A stretch of 64,000 nucleotides of DNA from Chitinophagales bacterium (GCA_017303415.1 JAFLBJ010000001.1:186001-250000); one strand, 5' to 3'; shown: positions 43,715 through 53,265, counted from the first letter of the stretch. Made by a program: numbers and translations. The notes: generated by a model not told the origin, from the letters alone.

Positions 43715-44305
43715 ATGATCTACTCCTTCGGCCCCTACACCCCCGTCGTTCATCCCTCTTCCTTTATACATCCGCAGGCAGCGGTTACGGGAGATGTGAT
43801 CATAGGTAAAAATTGTTATATCGGTCCGGGTGCGGCCCTTCGGGGCGATTGGGGAAGTATCATACTGGAAGATGGATGCAATGTGCAGGAAAATTGTACC
43901 ATTCATATGTTCCCCGGATTTACAACCCTCCTACGAGAAGGGGCCCATATCGGACACGGGGCAGTGATCCATGGTGCGGAGATCGGGCGAAATTGCCTGG
44001 TGGGAATGAATGCCGTGGTCATGGACGAAGTGGTATTGGGTGAAGAATCCATTGTTGGCGCACTCAGTCTGGTGAAACAGGGAGAGATCATTCCCCGACG
44101 TAGCTTACTGGCCGGGAACCCCGCCAAAATCATAAAAGAGGTTACCGATGAAATGATCGCCTGGAAAACCGAAGGCACCCGGCTCTATCAACAACTGCCG
44201 GCAGAAATGTTTGAAAAATGGAAAGCAGCAGATGCGCTCAGAGAAATTCCGAAAGATTGGCCCAAACGGGAGAAAGGAATGCTGACTCCTAAAAAGAAGA
44301 ATTAA
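43715..44305 (+). CDS. paaY: PaaY-type hexapeptide-repeat thioesterase/carbonic-anhydrase-like protein
   Basis: A 196-residue left-handed beta-helix protein. Hexapeptide repeats run from about residue 20 to 140 (AAVTGDVIIGKNCYIGPGAA LRGDWGSI; IGHGAVIHGAEIGRNCLVGM NAVVMDEVVLG). Histidines in the TIHMFPG, HIGHGAVIHG segments fit the gamma-class metal site. The C-terminal helix (MFEKWKAADALREIPKDWPK) is characteristic of PaaY/CaiE. PaaY hydrolyses the toxic ring-CoA by-product of the phenylacetate pathway. The last 4 bp overlap the convergent gene. Confidence 0.9.
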   Translation: MIYSFGPYTPVVHPSSFIHPQAAVTGDVIIGKNCYIGPGAALRGDWGSIILEDGCNVQENCTIHMFPGFTTLLREGAHIGHGAVIHGAEIGRNCLVGMNAVVMDEVVLGEESIVGALSLVKQGEIIPRRSLLAGNPAKIIKEVTDEMIAWKTEGTRLYQQLPAEMFEKWKAADALREIPKDWPKREKGMLTPKKKN

Positions 44306-45561
44306 TAATACTGTCTCCCTTTACTGAATAAAAAGTCACGGTACGAAAACGACACGGTTAACTGGAAATAATTTTCCCTTATCAGGTCATTCAGTTTTGT
44401 TCCCCGTACACCCGCCGTAGCGGATATCGCATAGGCCAACCGGTTATTAAATCGTTTACCATATCCCATCGTCACCCCCATATCATCAATGGCCTCGCTT
44501 CGAACAATGAGTGAAGACCGCTCATAAAAAGCCCCCAGTTGAAAAAAACGACTCTCCGCCAATTTTCCCCACTGCTTATTTCGCTTGACCGATTCAAAAC
44601 CCGCCGCCCAGCGATGACTATCACCATATTTCCAGCCCGTACCATTCACTTTTAGCGAAGCCCAGTTCTCATAGGTATAGTCCGCGGCAAAAGTGTACCG
44701 TTTGTCCTTTACCAGGGCCATTCCAATACCCGCTGTAGTGGGTAGTGTAAACCGGTCACGATCGATCAGTTCATCGTCCACGATCACGGTTCCATTCTCT
44801 TCCACCGTCAGTGTTCGTTCAGATGCCAGTCTTGTTTGAGGAATATATTTTGCGCCTATTGACCAATCCCATTTTTTACTCAAAGCCGTTTTATATATTG
44901 CCCCAGCTTCCACTCTGAACTGACTGTAATAATCCTGCTGTTTGGTGGCAATGGTTGTGGCCAGCGAATTACCATACAAGGTTTCCTCCTGATTGATCGC
45001 CCCGGAAAGCAACGAGGTTTTTAAACCAATGGAAAATTTCTTGCCCAACGAAAAAGCATTGGCCCAATAGTATTCATTGATACCTCCATGCCCTTCATAG
45101 AGTGTAGCATAACTATCCTGAGTACCTTCAATAAAGCGGCTCCCCACCAGCGAATAACTGACCCGGCTAAATGGTTTTAACCCAACCCCACTGGCCCATG
45201 AATTATTGAGCTTTACATGTATCGAAGCCTCCCGTATCCACATATCGCGGTTATTGCTGTTATCTGCCGTAACAGGAGTGCCTGAATACCGTGAAAACTT
45301 TCCCGCCCCATTTAATTGAACCACAAAAAAACTCCGCTCCAACCCGGTGATCGATGCCACATTGTTATTGATTAGCAGATCCGAAGTGGAAGGGATGGCC
45401 AATCCCGCCCCGCCCATTCCACTTGTGCGGTTAACCGCTGCGCGGTCAATGTCGCCAATACCATAAATGGAATATGGGCTATTGATGGACTGGGAAAATA
45501 TAGTTCCGGATAGGATAACCCCAAAGGGCAGCAGCGCCATTTTAATTGTGCGTTTTCTCAT
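44302..45561 (-). CDS. Outer membrane beta-barrel protein (FadL/porin-like)
   Basis: A 419-residue protein with a signal peptide (KMALLPFGVILSGTIFSQS). It has the N-terminal plug-like start of many Bacteroidetes barrel proteins (NSPYSIYGIGDIDRAAVNRT SGMGGAGLAIPSTSDLLINN) and then alternating strands ending in an aromatic residue (YFQLTVSFSYRDFLFSKGRQ YY). It is related to the FadL/OmpP1-type fold. It follows the DUF4270 gene with a 4-bp gap, a pairing common in the phylum. Its substrate is unknown. Confidence 0.85.
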   Translation of the reverse strand: MRKRTIKMALLPFGVILSGTIFSQSINSPYSIYGIGDIDRAAVNRTSGMGGAGLAIPSTSDLLINNNVASITGLERSFFVVQLNGAGKFSRYSGTPVTADNSNNRDMWIREASIHVKLNNSWASGVGLKPFSRVSYSLVGSRFIEGTQDSYATLYEGHGGINEYYWANAFSLGKKFSIGLKTSLLSGAINQEETLYGNSLATTIATKQQDYYSQFRVEAGAIYKTALSKKWDWSIGAKYIPQTRLASERTLTVEENGTVIVDDELIDRDRFTLPTTAGIGMALVKDKRYTFAADYTYENWASLKVNGTGWKYGDSHRWAAGFESVKRNKQWGKLAESRFFQLGAFYERSSLIVRSEAIDDMGVTMGYGKRFNNRLAYAISATAGVRGTKLNDLIRENYFQLTVSFSYRDFLFSKGRQYY

Positions 45562-45565
45562 GCAA

Positions 45566-46906
45566 TTAATTATTTATTGTGACCACGGATAGAACCAACT
45601 CTGATCTGAACTCATGCGAGACATTTCCAAATACCGCCCGGTGAAGGCTGAACTGGTTAGAAGGATTTTTTTGTAAAATAAAAAAGCCATCATCAGTAGC
45701 TCCTGAATTGGCCAGCATAGCTTTGATATAATTCGTAACCTCAAACCGGTAATAAGTATTGACACCATAGAGTTGATCGATCACCGGATAGGCATACTGC
45801 ACATCTGTACCCGATGAATCAGCCACGGCATTCCCCGCCACATTTGACCCATCCGTTTGCACCATATATAAGGTATCGGGCAAAGGGAATCGCGCATCAT
45901 CATAGGAAGATTTGACCGGACGTAAGAACAACTCAGCCTTTAACAGCCGAAGCGTTTCCTCCCGTTGCAAAATATTTCGCAGAGAAGGGAATATTACTTT
46001 TGAGTATATCCCTGCATTGCTCTGCATAAAAGACAGGTTGCCCGAAGCAGAAGAGGAAAGCTCACTTAAACCATTTGAAGAGGCAGGCCCATTCGCCAGA
46101 AAAGTGCCGCTTCGGTCAGTCTTAATTTGATTAAAGGCATAGTTATCATTAACCGATAAAAAATCCACTTGCTTTGACTCCGGATAAGGTACCGTGTGAT
46201 GGTAGAACAACCGAATGGCGAGGCTTCCACTGCTGGATAAAATACCAAAAAGTACAGATTCGTCGGGATCAGAAGCAGACAACCGTAATCCACGCAGGTA
46301 TTGTTGAAAGGCATCTGTGCTGGCCAGCTCAGATGCTACATTGTAAATTTTATTATACAGATCAAGCCCCCTGGCATCATCCAACCGGATCAGGAGCGAA
46401 TCATCATAGGTAGGCCGGATGGTCAATGTGCGGCTGCCGAGCGCCTGTGGTTTTACCAAAAAATTGGTGGTGTTATACATATAGGTAGAAAAAGGGTATT
46501 GGAGTTCCTCCGCCAGTTCATGTACCTGGATGGTTAATGGTTGAGTGGTATCGCCCAGATAATATTCATTCAACCGAAGTACAAGACATATGGAATCATA
46601 TACCGCTGTTACAGGTATCTCGGGAAGCGTTGCCGGTTTATCCATCTTAAAAAAACTGGCGGTACGGATCAAACCCAGGTAAGGATCCCGCAGGTTTCCA
46701 GCAAAAAAAGAGGCCGGGTTATTGGTGGTAAATGAATCAAGGAGGATAGTGGACAAAACAGGTTCCACACTATCGATGGCTATCAGCCGGGTGTACTCGT
46801 TTTCAGGCTGTGTACCAAACTGAATGGTGTTCTTATAACAGGAGAAAAGGCCTACTACAAAAAGTACAGGTAATATGATCTTGAATGAGGTAACATTTTT
46901 CATCAT
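45566..46906 (-). CDS. DUF4270 family lipoprotein
   Basis: A 446-residue lipoprotein. I chose ATG 46906 (MMKNVTSFKIILPVLFVVGL FSC), which gives a lipobox Cys; the in-frame extension to 47083 is translated repeat sequence. DUF4270 features are TIQFGTQPENEYTRLIAIDS, the SFFAGNLRDPYLG segment and the YRFEVTNYIKAMLAN segment near the C terminus. The protein is predicted to be a surface or periplasmic beta-sandwich of unknown role, co-transcribed with the outer membrane barrel gene that follows. Confidence 0.88.
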   Translation of the reverse strand: MMKNVTSFKIILPVLFVVGLFSCYKNTIQFGTQPENEYTRLIAIDSVEPVLSTILLDSFTTNNPASFFAGNLRDPYLGLIRTASFFKMDKPATLPEIPVTAVYDSICLVLRLNEYYLGDTTQPLTIQVHELAEELQYPFSTYMYNTTNFLVKPQALGSRTLTIRPTYDDSLLIRLDDARGLDLYNKIYNVASELASTDAFQQYLRGLRLSASDPDESVLFGILSSSGSLAIRLFYHHTVPYPESKQVDFLSVNDNYAFNQIKTDRSGTFLANGPASSNGLSELSSSASGNLSFMQSNAGIYSKVIFPSLRNILQREETLRLLKAELFLRPVKSSYDDARFPLPDTLYMVQTDGSNVAGNAVADSSGTDVQYAYPVIDQLYGVNTYYRFEVTNYIKAMLANSGATDDGFFILQKNPSNQFSLHRAVFGNVSHEFRSELVLSVVTINN

Positions 46907-46977
46907 GCCGCAAATTATCCAGCCACCTTGCAGGCATTTTGTTAAGGTAGACCAATCGGGAAAATGTATCGGCGAAA

Positions 46978-47213
46978 GAGGCGGGAGGCGTGAGGCGGGA
47001 GGCGTGAATAGTGAATAGTGAATAGTGAATGAAAAGTAACTAATAGTTTGTAACTTAGTATTTAAAGAAATTTCACTATTCACTATTCACTATTCACTAT
47101 TCACTATTCACTATTCACTATTCACTATTCACTATTCACTATTCACGTCTCACGCCTCACGTCTCACGTCTCACGCCTCACGCCTCACGCCTCCCGCCTC
47201 ACGTCTCACATTG
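46978..47213. repeat. Mirrored 7-bp repeat arrays (copy F), 27 units
   Basis: Left arm: seven units in register (46978-47026; GAGGCGG/GAGGCGT x4, then GAATAGT x3). After a 47-bp spacer come twenty units in register: ten perfect CACTATT (47074-47143), then ten of CACGTCT/CACGCCT type (47144-47213). The two unit types appear in mirrored order, so the left arm is the reverse complement of part of the right and a long slipped hairpin can form. It occupies most of the 391-bp divergent gap 46907-47297 between DUF4270 and the Kelch protein. Confidence 0.92.
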
Positions 47214-47297
47214 TCCGTCGGTTAATTCTCACGATTCATCTATTTTATGATACCCTTTGGAGACCCCCCGGGTACTTTTAACCCCAAAATTAATAGT

Positions 47298-48320
47298 ATG
47301 CGAAAAGTGAACGTTTATGTTTGGGGTAGTATCATGCTCCTGGGGGCTGTGGTCCTGGGAATTGGTTGTGGTAAAACAAGTGACAGTACAGAAGATCTGG
47401 TTGGCAACTGGAGCCGTGCTTCGGATTTTGATGGCTATGCCCGAAGTGAATCCGTAAGTTTTGTGATCGGGAATTATGTGTATCTCTCAACGGGTATTAC
47501 GGACCGTGACCGTTTCAATGACCTATGGGAATACAGCCATGCGCGAAAGTACTGGACCCAACGCGCCGATCTTCCGGGAACCGCCCGTAACTCAGCCGTG
47601 GCCTTTGCCATTGATGGTAAAGGTTACCTCGGCACCGGGTATGATGGCACGAACAAGCTCAATGATTTTTGGCAATATGATCCATCCTCTAATAGCTGGA
47701 CACAAAAAGCCTCCTTTACAGGAAGTGCGCGGTATGATGCAGTTGGCTTTGCCCTGTCGGGTAAAGGATATATCTCGAGTGGATATGATGGAAATTATTT
47801 GAAAGACCTGTGGCAGTACGATCCGTTGACCGACAGTTGGACCCAGAAGGCCAGCATAGGTGGATCCAAACGAATGGCTGCCACCAGTTTTGTGATCAAC
47901 GATAAAGCCTATGTGGTAAGTGGTGCCAATAATGGATCGGCCCTGAATGACCTTTGGGCCTATGACCCTGCTACAGATTCCTGGGATGAAAAAAGAAAGA
48001 TCTCCAATGTTAGCGATGATGAATACGATGATGACTACTCCTCCATTGCCCGGTACAATGGCGTTGCCTTTCAAATGGGAAGTTATATTTACTTCACCGG
48101 TGGAGAGAACGGCAGTTTACTAAGCACGACCTGGGAATACAATGCAGCTACAGATATCTGGACACAACGTACCGGATTTGAAGGCACTGCCCGCACAGGT
48201 GCCATTGCCTTTTCACTGGGTGACCGGGGATTTGTACTGACAGGTCGCAGCGGCTCGCTGTCCTTTGACAATATGTATGAGTTTGACCCAACTGCGGAGC
48301 AAGATGACGATGACAACTAG
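47298..48320 (+). CDS. Kelch-repeat lipoprotein
   Basis: A 340-residue protein with a lipoprotein signal (ATG 47298; Cys24 in VVLGIGC). Six or so Kelch blades of about 48 residues follow, with the recurring pattern DLWQYDPLTDSWTQKASI, each with a GYISSG-like strand. Such propellers bind ligands or carbohydrates at the surface; there is no catalytic copper site of galactose oxidase visible. The acidic C terminus ([11 protein letters not shown]) overlaps the start of the DUF4907 gene, and Kelch/DUF4907 pairs are common in the phylum. Confidence 0.9.
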   Translation: MRKVNVYVWGSIMLLGAVVLGIGCGKTSDSTEDLVGNWSRASDFDGYARSESVSFVIGNYVYLSTGITDRDRFNDLWEYSHARKYWTQRADLPGTARNSAVAFAIDGKGYLGTGYDGTNKLNDFWQYDPSSNSWTQKASFTGSARYDAVGFALSGKGYISSGYDGNYLKDLWQYDPLTDSWTQKASIGGSKRMAATSFVINDKAYVVSGANNGSALNDLWAYDPATDSWDEKRKISNVSDDEYDDDYSSIARYNGVAFQMGSYIYFTGGENGSLLSTTWEYNAATDIWTQRTGFEGTARTGAIAFSLGDRGFVLTGRSGSLSFDNMYEFDPTAEQDDDDN

Positions 48321-48639
48321 GACCAGGATACTGGGGATATTTGGGATTGTATCGATTGGATTATTCGTTTTGATTCGATGGTACAACAGACCTGAAATTG
48401 ATTACAGGGTCATAGAAATAGATAGAGCCTGGGGGTATGAGATCCTGGTGGATGACCGGGTGGTCATTCACCAGGAAACCATCCCGGCCATAGATAGCCT
48501 GATGGGTTTCCCCACCAAAGAAGCCGCCGAAAGAACCGCGAGCTATTTGGTAAAAAAAATAGAGAAAAAGGAAACGCCCCGGTTAACCTTAACGGAATTG
48601 GAAAAACTCGGTCTTATTCCACAGCACACGCATAGATAA
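48304..48639 (+). CDS. DUF4907 family protein
   Basis: A 111-residue protein with one N-terminal membrane segment ([19 protein letters not shown]). The DUF4907 domain follows ([20 protein letters not shown], then [20 protein letters not shown] and [12 protein letters not shown]). The start at 48304 overlaps the Kelch gene by 17 bp; an ATG at 48310 is equally good. The family is small, exported and of unknown function, usually next to Kelch proteins. Confidence 0.82.
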   Translation: MTMTTRTRILGIFGIVSIGLFVLIRWYNRPEIDYRVIEIDRAWGYEILVDDRVVIHQETIPAIDSLMGFPTKEAAERTASYLVKKIEKKETPRLTLTELEKLGLIPQHTHR

Positions 48640-48755
48640 GTGACTTAGTTGCAGATATCAGGTCACAACACTCTATCTTTGACCTGGATTTGAGGATTTT
48701 TAGAATAATTCCTGAAAATCAATCCCTTAAATCCTGGAAATCCTATAATCAAGGT

Positions 48756-49745
48756 ATGAGTTTTGTTGACCAGATACGCATCTTCTGTAAAACCGGCCAT
48801 GGTGGCGCAGGCAGCCGGCATTTTGCCCGAACCAAATTTAACCCCAAGGCAGGTCCCGATGGCGGAGACGGAGGCCGGGGAGGGAATATCATTTTACGTG
48901 GAAACCGTAATCTCTGGACCCTTTTGCACCTTCGTTATCAAAAGAATATTGCCGCCGACGACGGGGACAATGGTTTGAAAAATAATATGACCGGCCGCGA
49001 TGGAAAGGACATCATCATTGAAGTACCCCTGGGTACGATCGCTTTTGATGAAACAACCGGCGCGAAAGAGATCGAGATCCTGGAAGATGGTCAACAGGAA
49101 ATATGGCTCAAAGGCGGTAGAGGTGGTTTGGGAAATGCGCATTTTGCCACCCCCACCAATCAGGCTCCTGATTATGCCCAACCGGGCGAACCCGGAGTGG
49201 AAGGCTGGAAGGTACTGGAGCTTAAAGTACTCGCGGATGTAGGTCTTGTGGGATTCCCCAATGCCGGTAAATCGACCCTGTTGTCCGTCATCACCGCAGC
49301 CAAACCCAAGATCGCCGATTATGCCTTTACAACCCTGAACCCGCAATTAGGTATTGTGGAATACCGTGATGGGAAAAGTTTCTGCGTTGCCGACCTTCCC
49401 GGAATCATTGAAGGGGCCGCAGAAGGAAAAGGACTTGGACATCGTTTTCTCCGGCATATTGAACGTAACTCCATCCTGCTCTTTGTGATACCCGCCGACA
49501 GCAAGGACCACAAGGAAGAATTTGACATCCTGCTGAATGAATTAAAGGAATTCAATCCCGAACTGCTCGATAAAAAAATGCTCCTGGCCATTACAAAAAG
49601 CGATATGCTTGATGAGGAACTGACCCAGGCCATTAAAAAAGAACTCCCCACTACCCTCCCCCATGTATTCATTTCTTCACTGACCGGGCAGGGACTTACC
49701 TCGCTCAAGGATATCATGTGGCAAGCACTGACCAATGATCAATAA
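48756..49745 (+). CDS. obgE: GTPase ObgE/CgtA
   Basis: A 329-residue GTPase starting at ATG 48756 ([20 protein letters not shown]). The glycine-rich Obg fold ([39 protein letters not shown]) spans about residues 1-158, and the G domain carries [12 protein letters not shown] (G1), TTLNPQLG (G2), [16 protein letters not shown] (G3) and TKSDML (G4). The extra C-terminal OCT domain of some species is absent. It acts in late 50S assembly. A TAnnTTTG box (TATCTTTG) lies at 48674-48681. Confidence 0.97.
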   Translation: MSFVDQIRIFCKTGHGGAGSRHFARTKFNPKAGPDGGDGGRGGNIILRGNRNLWTLLHLRYQKNIAADDGDNGLKNNMTGRDGKDIIIEVPLGTIAFDETTGAKEIEILEDGQQEIWLKGGRGGLGNAHFATPTNQAPDYAQPGEPGVEGWKVLELKVLADVGLVGFPNAGKSTLLSVITAAKPKIADYAFTTLNPQLGIVEYRDGKSFCVADLPGIIEGAAEGKGLGHRFLRHIERNSILLFVIPADSKDHKEEFDILLNELKEFNPELLDKKMLLAITKSDMLDEELTQAIKKELPTTLPHVFISSLTGQGLTSLKDIMWQALTNDQ

Positions 49746-49801
49746 TTTATAATGAAGAAGCAAGAATCTTAGTAGGTTTGCCTTTACAAAAAAGGCACTA
49801 T

Positions 49802-51970
49802 ATGAAAAAATTCTTTCTATCGTTCGTATTAGTGGTCGGTCTCTTTCTTCGCTCCATAGCGGATGAAGGTATGTGGCTACCGCTGTTATTGGGTCAGCAA
49901 GTGTACAATGACATGGTGAAAAGAGGGTTGAAACTGACCAAAGAACAACTCTACAGCATCAATAAAGCTTCGATCAAAGATGCCATCGTGATCTTCGGGG
50001 GTGGATGTACGGGTGAGATCGTGAGTTCACAAGGATTGATCTTTACCAATCACCACTGCGGATATGATGTGATCGCTTCAAGCAGTACACTGGAACACAA
50101 CTACCTGCGGGATGGCTTTTATGCAAAGAATTTTGGGGAAGAGATACCCGGCGGACAACTTTCCGTCCAGTTCCTGCTGCGTATTGAAGATGTAACTGCA
50201 ACAGTACTTGATTCCCTGAAAGGATTGAAAGGCGCCGAACGTGCCCAGGCTCAAACCCGGGTGATCAATGCGCTGAATGCAAAATACTCCGATGCCGCCA
50301 ATGATATTGAGGCCCGTATCAGTCCGCTTTTTAAAGGAAACCAGTTCCTGGTTTTTGTTTACCAGCGTTACCGTGATGTAAGACTGGTAGGCGCTCCACC
50401 GGAAAGTGTAGGAAAGTTTGGCGGTGATACCGACAACTGGGAATGGCCCCGACATACAGGCGACTTCTCTGTATTTCGTGTGTACATGAGCAAAGAAGGC
50501 AAGCCCGCTTCTTACAGCGCCGACAATGTTCCCCTGAAACCAAAATGGTTCCTGCCTGTTTCGATCAAAGGTATCCGTGATGGTGATTATGCCATGATCT
50601 ATGGCTATCCCGGTGGTACCAACCGGTATGAAACCTCCTATGGCATCAAACAAAAGATCGATATTGACAACCCCACACTCGTGAACCTGCGTGACATTCG
50701 TCTCAAGTTCATGTTTGAGGAAATGAAAAAAGATGCTGCGGTTAAACTCCAGCTGGCTTCGGATTATGCCGGTATTGCGAACTACTGGAAATTCTTTGAT
50801 GGCGAAAGCAAACAACTGATCAAGTACGATGTATATGGGCAAAAGAAAAAAGCCGAAGAAGCCTTTATCCAATGGGCCAAAGGAAAACCTGAATACGAAA
50901 GCCTGATGAAGGATTGGGAAAAGGCCTATGCCGACTGGCGGCCCTATTCCAAAAACCGGGTATTCCTGATCGAAGGCATCATGGGTTCGCCGCTGCTTGC
51001 GTTTGCATCAAGCCTGCAACAGGTAGAAGCCGCCCTGGTTACACCAGGTAAAACCCCGGCCGACGCCAAAAAAGCCATCGAAGCAGCTTCTGAACAAAGG
51101 GCTGAATTCCTCAAAGGAGAGAATATTCCATCCGACCGCAATATCCTCGCGGCCGTAACCATGATGTATTATCAACAAGTGGAAAAAGACCAGCACCCTT
51201 CCGGTTTTTATTATAACCTGAAGGATAAGTATGGATCCCTGGATGATGAGGCCACTTTTAAAAAATACGCGGCCGATGTAATTGCCAACACGATGATACT
51301 GGATGATGCCAAATGGAAGGCCTTTACCGAAAACCCAAATGCAAATGCCCTGCAAAGCGACCCGGCTTATGCCCAGGCCAATGCCTTTGTTACCAATTAT
51401 ACCAGCAAATACCTGCTAAAATACCGCGCCTTTACCACCGCCAATGCAGAATTAGGTCGTCTGTACCTGAAAGGCATCATGGAAATGGATCCGGTAAAAG
51501 CGAAAAAAATGTACCCCGACGCCACCTTCACCATGCGTGTCAGCTTTGGGAATGTGAAGTCATATCGCCCGCGTGATGCAGTGTTCTATGATTATGTAAC
51601 CACTTCAAAAGGCTTATTGGAAAAATATAAGGCCGGTGATTATGAATTTGACCTGCCGACCAGACAGATCGAACTGCTCAAGAAAAAGGATTTTGGCCAA
51701 TATGCCGACCCGGTACGCAAAGACCTGGTGATCGGTTTCATCACCACCAATGACATCACAGGTGGTAACTCCGGATCGCCCGTGCTGGATGCCAGTGGTA
51801 ACCTGATCGGTCTGGCCTTTGATGGCAACTATGAGGCCCTGAGCCATAAGATCGCTTTTGATAAAGACCTGAACCGGACGATCTGCGTAGATGTACGCTA
51901 TGTGCTCTGGTGTATTGATAAATTAGGAGGCGCAAGCCACCTGATCAAGGAATTGAAATTAGTGAAATAA
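49802..51970 (+). CDS. S46-family dipeptidyl peptidase (DPP7-like)
   Basis: A 722-residue periplasmic peptidase that removes dipeptides from N termini. ATG 49802 gives a signal peptide (MKKFFLSFVLVVGLFLRSIA). The chymotrypsin-like triad is spread through the family motifs: LIFTNHHCGYDVI (His84/85), FGGDTDNWEWPRHTGDFSVF (Asp) and ITGGNSGSPVLDASGNLIGL (Ser). After the last motif comes FDGNYEALSHKI; as I recall, Gly here is found in DPP7 (hydrophobic P1) and Arg in DPP11 (acidic P1). TAGGTTTG (49773-49780) is a matching promoter box. It is next to a dipeptide epimerase. Confidence 0.95.
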   Translation: MKKFFLSFVLVVGLFLRSIADEGMWLPLLLGQQVYNDMVKRGLKLTKEQLYSINKASIKDAIVIFGGGCTGEIVSSQGLIFTNHHCGYDVIASSSTLEHNYLRDGFYAKNFGEEIPGGQLSVQFLLRIEDVTATVLDSLKGLKGAERAQAQTRVINALNAKYSDAANDIEARISPLFKGNQFLVFVYQRYRDVRLVGAPPESVGKFGGDTDNWEWPRHTGDFSVFRVYMSKEGKPASYSADNVPLKPKWFLPVSIKGIRDGDYAMIYGYPGGTNRYETSYGIKQKIDIDNPTLVNLRDIRLKFMFEEMKKDAAVKLQLASDYAGIANYWKFFDGESKQLIKYDVYGQKKKAEEAFIQWAKGKPEYESLMKDWEKAYADWRPYSKNRVFLIEGIMGSPLLAFASSLQQVEAALVTPGKTPADAKKAIEAASEQRAEFLKGENIPSDRNILAAVTMMYYQQVEKDQHPSGFYYNLKDKYGSLDDEATFKKYAADVIANTMILDDAKWKAFTENPNANALQSDPAYAQANAFVTNYTSKYLLKYRAFTTANAELGRLYLKGIMEMDPVKAKKMYPDATFTMRVSFGNVKSYRPRDAVFYDYVTTSKGLLEKYKAGDYEFDLPTRQIELLKKKDFGQYADPVRKDLVIGFITTNDITGGNSGSPVLDASGNLIGLAFDGNYEALSHKIAFDKDLNRTICVDVRYVLWCIDKLGGASHLIKELKLVK

Positions 51971-51981
51971 GACAATCGCAT

Positions 51982-52054
51982 ATTCCGTGCCTTCGGTGTA
52001 TTCTGTGAAAGAAAAATAGCACGCAGAAAACACCGAAGGCACGGAATTTTTTTT
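51982..52054 (+). terminator. 18-bp inverted repeat terminator after the S46 peptidase
   Basis: ATTCCGTGCCTTCGGTGT (51982-51999) and its exact reverse complement (52030-52047) flank a 30-bp loop, followed by eight T (52047-52054). Pairing extends partly into the loop (ATTCTGTG / CGCAGAAA). It is a plausible terminator on the plus strand, although it ends only 11 bp before the next ATG. Confidence 0.65.
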
Positions 52055-52064
52055 ACATTGGCCC

Positions 52065-53180
52065 ATGAATAACATGGCCACGATCATTCAGACGGAAGTC
52101 TATAAATTCAACGTCCCGCTCAAAGCTCCTTTTATCACCGCATTTGGAAAGGAAGAGAATGCAGAGAATATCGTAGTTGTCATTCGCACCGACAAAGGTA
52201 TCAGTGGATTTGGCGAGTGTAACCCCTTTCTGCCGATCAATGGCGAAAGCATTGATACCTGCTACTCCGTGGCCCGCTATTTCGCCACCTTGCTCAAAGG
52301 CGCCAATGCCCTGAAGATCGAAGACTGTCTGGCGAAGATGGACCATTTTATATACGCCAATCAAAGCATCAAAAGTGCTTTTGACATGGCGCTTCATGAT
52401 ATTGCTTCCCAATGGGCGGGTCTACCGCTGTATAAATTTTTGGGTGGCAAAAAGAATAAAGACCTCTATACTGACTATACCGTAAGCATCGGTGAAGTAA
52501 AAAAAATGGTTTATGATGCCATCAAGATAAAATCAGATGGCTATCCGGCCATCAAGATCAAAGTGGGTGAAGGTGCTGACCCAGATATTGAACGGGTAAA
52601 AGCCATTCGCGCCGCCGTTGGCAAGGATATCCCCCTCCGGCTCGATGCCAACCAGGGTTGGACCCCCGAAGATGCAAAAACGATATTAAAAGCATTGAAA
52701 AAAGAGGGTATCCAGTATTGTGAGGAGCCGATCGCCCGAAAACATTTTCATGAATTAAAGAAACTCAGAAAGAATTCTCCCATCCCGATCATGGCAGATG
52801 AAAGCTGCTGTGATCATCTTGATGCCCGTATGCTCATTGAGATGGAAGCCTGTGATAAATTCAATATCAAGGTTGGGAAAGCGGGTAGCCTGCAAATTGC
52901 CCGTAAGATCCTTAAGCAGGCCGAAAAAGCGGGAATGGAATGTCAGATCGGTGCCTTTATGGAATCCCGGTTAGGCATGACCGCCTTTGGACACCTGGCC
53001 TTGAGCAGCTCAGCGGTAAAATATTGTGATTTTGATACTCCGCTCATGCACGCCGAAGATTATGTCACCGGCGGAATTAACTATCATGAAAACGGACGCA
53101 TGACCATGCCGGAAACACCGGGCCTTGGAGCAAGTATTGAAATAGAGATTTTGAAAAAAATGGAAGGGTTTGTGGCATGA
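52065..53180 (+). CDS. Dipeptide epimerase (enolase superfamily, L-Ala-D/L-Glu epimerase type)
   Basis: A 371-residue enzyme of the mandelate racemase/muconate-lactonising group. The N-terminal capping domain contains KAPFITAFGKEENAENIVV; the barrel has AIKIKVGEG (catalytic Lys), the metal ligands in LRLDANQGW, YCEEPI and MADESC, and the second catalytic Lys in FNIKVGKAGSL. Such enzymes interconvert L,L- and L,D-dipeptides such as the L-Ala-D-Glu from peptidoglycan. Position directly after a dipeptidyl peptidase suggests a joint role in dipeptide use. An internal ATG at 52074 could be the true start. Confidence 0.93.
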   Translation: MNNMATIIQTEVYKFNVPLKAPFITAFGKEENAENIVVVIRTDKGISGFGECNPFLPINGESIDTCYSVARYFATLLKGANALKIEDCLAKMDHFIYANQSIKSAFDMALHDIASQWAGLPLYKFLGGKKNKDLYTDYTVSIGEVKKMVYDAIKIKSDGYPAIKIKVGEGADPDIERVKAIRAAVGKDIPLRLDANQGWTPEDAKTILKALKKEGIQYCEEPIARKHFHELKKLRKNSPIPIMADESCCDHLDARMLIEMEACDKFNIKVGKAGSLQIARKILKQAEKAGMECQIGAFMESRLGMTAFGHLALSSSAVKYCDFDTPLMHAEDYVTGGINYHENGRMTMPETPGLGASIEIEILKKMEGFVA

Positions 53181-53265
53181 ACGGAAATAAGGAATAAGGA
53201 TGTTATGGATGTTTAACCACAAATCGGGATGTCTATTATAACACGATCTATCACTTCCTTATCTC

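Noticed and set aside
46907-47083. Longer start for the DUF4270 protein
   Set aside because: The extension translates a heptad array; the ATG at 46906 gives a proper lipoprotein signal peptide.
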